From Candidatus Methanoperedens sp. (GTDB taxonomy: Archaea; Halobacteriota; Methanosarcinia; Methanosarcinales; Methanoperedenaceae), in assembly GCA_026552975.1 (NCBI GenBank), contig JAPMTR010000065.1, positions 45,359 through 109,358 of the forward strand: 64,000 bases of DNA, read 5' to 3'. How positions within the stretch are numbered: position 1 is the stretch's first letter; every line of letters begins with the position of its first letter. The position numbers were made by a program, and so were the translations under genes. Below the pieces are notes generated by a model. That model did not search any database. It saw only the letters and a list, made by a program, of their open reading frames with translations, and was not told the origin of the DNA. Below are positions 63,191 through 64,000 of this stretch, one piece after another.

Positions 63191-63790
63191 TTATCCTTTA
63201 ACAATGGTCCCAAAAAAATTGCCTTTTAATGCCTCTATAAGTCTTCCTGGACAATTACCATTGACAATACGGCAATTCATATTATATCTCTTAAGAAAAA
63301 ATGGAAGTTCTGCATCCACGCAAGTCTTTTTCCCAATGATCTGCTCCGCACGAAGTTCTTGTTGGAACAATCCATCTAGATAAATGCCGTCCACATCCGT
63401 GACTTTGATGAATCCTGCCTCGAGCTGGAGCGCGACCCATGCTGCAATGGTGTCTGATGTCACATCCCATGTATGTGGCAGCTCATCTTTTTCTTTAAGG
63501 ATCCTGTATGGAAGAAGAATATATGTCCCCCTACCTGTTATTTCAAGCCTATCGATAAGCTTTGCACCTGTTCCATCTGCCAGATAATATCCGTACTGCT
63601 CCATGGCAAGCACCGCCATCCAATGAGCGGACTCCTCCCCCGGATCCAACTTTCGGACAGTGTCGGCAAATATTGAGCCACCGGGGATGATAATGATAGT
63701 TTCAGGGGTTGAGTTTGTGTATTCTACGAGTTCTTTTACGATCGTCCTTGCATTATGGATCAGGCTTCCGCCAAGTTTTATTAAAATCAT
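63191..63790 (-). CDS. mfnE: Amino-acid-kinase-fold enzyme, probable MfnE
   Basis: The 199-residue kinase resembles MfnE, which phosphorylates 5-(aminomethyl)-3-furanmethanol phosphate in methanofuran synthesis. ILIKLGGSLIHNARTIVKEL and IIIIPGGSIFADTVRKLDPG are the ATP- and substrate-binding loops, and SAHWMAVLAMEQYGYYLADG is the MfnE-type signature. KVTDVDGIYLDGLFQQEL is the amino acid kinase metal segment. Methanofuran is the substrate carrier for the formylmethanofuran dehydrogenase encoded at 28.8-30.4 kb. Confidence 0.85.
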   Translation of the reverse strand: MILIKLGGSLIHNARTIVKELVEYTNSTPETIIIIPGGSIFADTVRKLDPGEESAHWMAVLAMEQYGYYLADGTGAKLIDRLEITGRGTYILLPYRILKEKDELPHTWDVTSDTIAAWVALQLEAGFIKVTDVDGIYLDGLFQQELRAEQIIGKKTCVDAELPFFLKRYNMNCRIVNGNCPGRLIEALKGNFFGTIVKG

Positions 63791-63821
63791 AGTCTTTCAA
63801 TTAGTCCCGATAGGACAAGGA

Positions 63822-63853
63822 TAACACGGATGACGCGGATTTCCACGGATTTT
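63822..63853. repeat. Dispersed CGGATGACGCGGAT...CACGGAT repeat, copy 2
   Basis: AACACGGATGACGCGGATT followed by TCCACGGATTTT lies between mfnE and the tnpB tail. It corresponds to the copy at 2708-2746, which has an insertion of a few bases in the middle. Two copies in 64 kb indicate a repeat family in the genome. Confidence 0.6.
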
Positions 63854-63900
63854 AATGGTTCAGAATTCATATATTCAATGTTATGATGGGTTTGTGTGAA

Positions 63901-63999
63901 CTACCCCACCCTTTCGGACTGGGGCTTCCCGCTGCATCGACCCTCAATTGAGAATCCTTGACGGGCGTAAATTCCCGTAGTTCCTACGGTACTAATTGG
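63901..63999 (-). mobile_element. tnpB: 3' end of an IS200/IS605-type tnpB with its right-end hairpin
   Basis: The minus frame entering from the window edge reads PISTVGTTGIYARQGFSIEG, then RCSGKPQSERVG and a TAG at 63903-63901. VGTTGIYA recalls the C-terminus of archaeal TnpB proteins. CCCCA at 63904-63908 can pair with TGGGG at 63920-63924, and this hairpin lies within the coding end, as expected for the right end / omegaRNA scaffold of such elements. TTCAC just after the stop could be the right cleavage site. Only the tail is visible, so completeness cannot be judged. Confidence 0.65.
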
Positions 64000-64000
64000 T

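Noticed and set aside
1..64000. CRISPR array, rRNA operon or replication origin
   Set aside because: No regularly spaced direct repeats, rRNA sequence or origin-type repeat cluster with an initiator gene was found.

Overview
The window is archaeal chromosome, most likely from a Methanosarcinales relative close to the ANME-2d / Candidatus Methanoperedens group. The archaeal signature is direct: an archaeal-order S10/spc ribosomal cluster with eL19, eL32, eS4 and RNase P subunit Rnp1, TiaS, Pelota, aEF-1beta, an archaeal 7S SRP RNA, and TATA boxes in front of leaderless or short-leader genes. C1 metabolism shows in formylmethanofuran dehydrogenase subunits (fwdB, fwdD), a methanofuran-biosynthesis kinase (mfnE), a tetrahydromethanopterin glutamate ligase (mptN) and an MtrA-like protein. 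A UbiE/MenG methyltransferase, UbiX/UbiD and an 11-heme cytochrome point to a quinone- and cytochrome-based respiratory chain, which fits ANME-2d better than ordinary methanogens. The taxon is an inference.

Layout. 1-5.3 kb: a response-regulator fragment, a helix-rich regulator-like protein, nadE, tiaS and two HTH proteins. 5.36-5.68 kb: SRP RNA. 5.7-14 kb: a cell-surface block with a 1422-residue modular exoprotein and three further exported proteins, two of them paralogous. 14-21 kb: a DUF366-like protein, the 11-heme cytochrome with a sortase-type tail, a NapH-like polyferredoxin, hemB, clpB and a 55-residue microprotein. 21-28 kb: ubiE, a diadenylate cyclase with dapF, a glycosyltransferase with an Smr-like protein, nog1, and a truD whose start is disrupted. 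28-30.4 kb: an Fe-S protein, fwdB and fwdD, closed by a nested hairpin shared with the oncoming secY operon. 30.5-43.5 kb: 23 ribosomal-cluster genes plus secY, all on the minus strand. 44-48 kb: mptN, pelA and an S-layer-domain protein in one operon, then a structured RNA-like region and a wHTH gene with a folded leader. 48-58.8 kb: acs, a ferredoxin overlapping a geranylgeranyl reductase, a presenilin-like protease, herA-thiC, an FAD oxidoreductase and a radical SAM protein. 58.8-60.5 kb: an MtrA-like/thymidylate-synthase-like fusion behind two tiny Cys-rich proteins. 60.6-64 kb: ubiX-ubiD, tRNA-Ala(CGC), aEF-1beta, a zinc-finger protein, mfnE, and the tail of an IS200/IS605-type tnpB.

The most interesting items are: (i) the MtrA-like/ThyA-like fusion with its two small Cys-rich partners; (ii) a non-coding stretch at 47.16-47.41 kb made of successive hairpins, one with a GNRA tetraloop; (iii) a compact three-way-junction leader at 48.01-48.07 kb in front of a wHTH gene; (iv) the paired GYVT/WQGF exported proteins around a cell-wall-binding-like protein; (v) truD with its catalytic N-terminus in frame but no usable in-frame start; and (vi) an 11-bp palindrome upstream of three unrelated genes. 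All calls come from reading the sequence without database searches.
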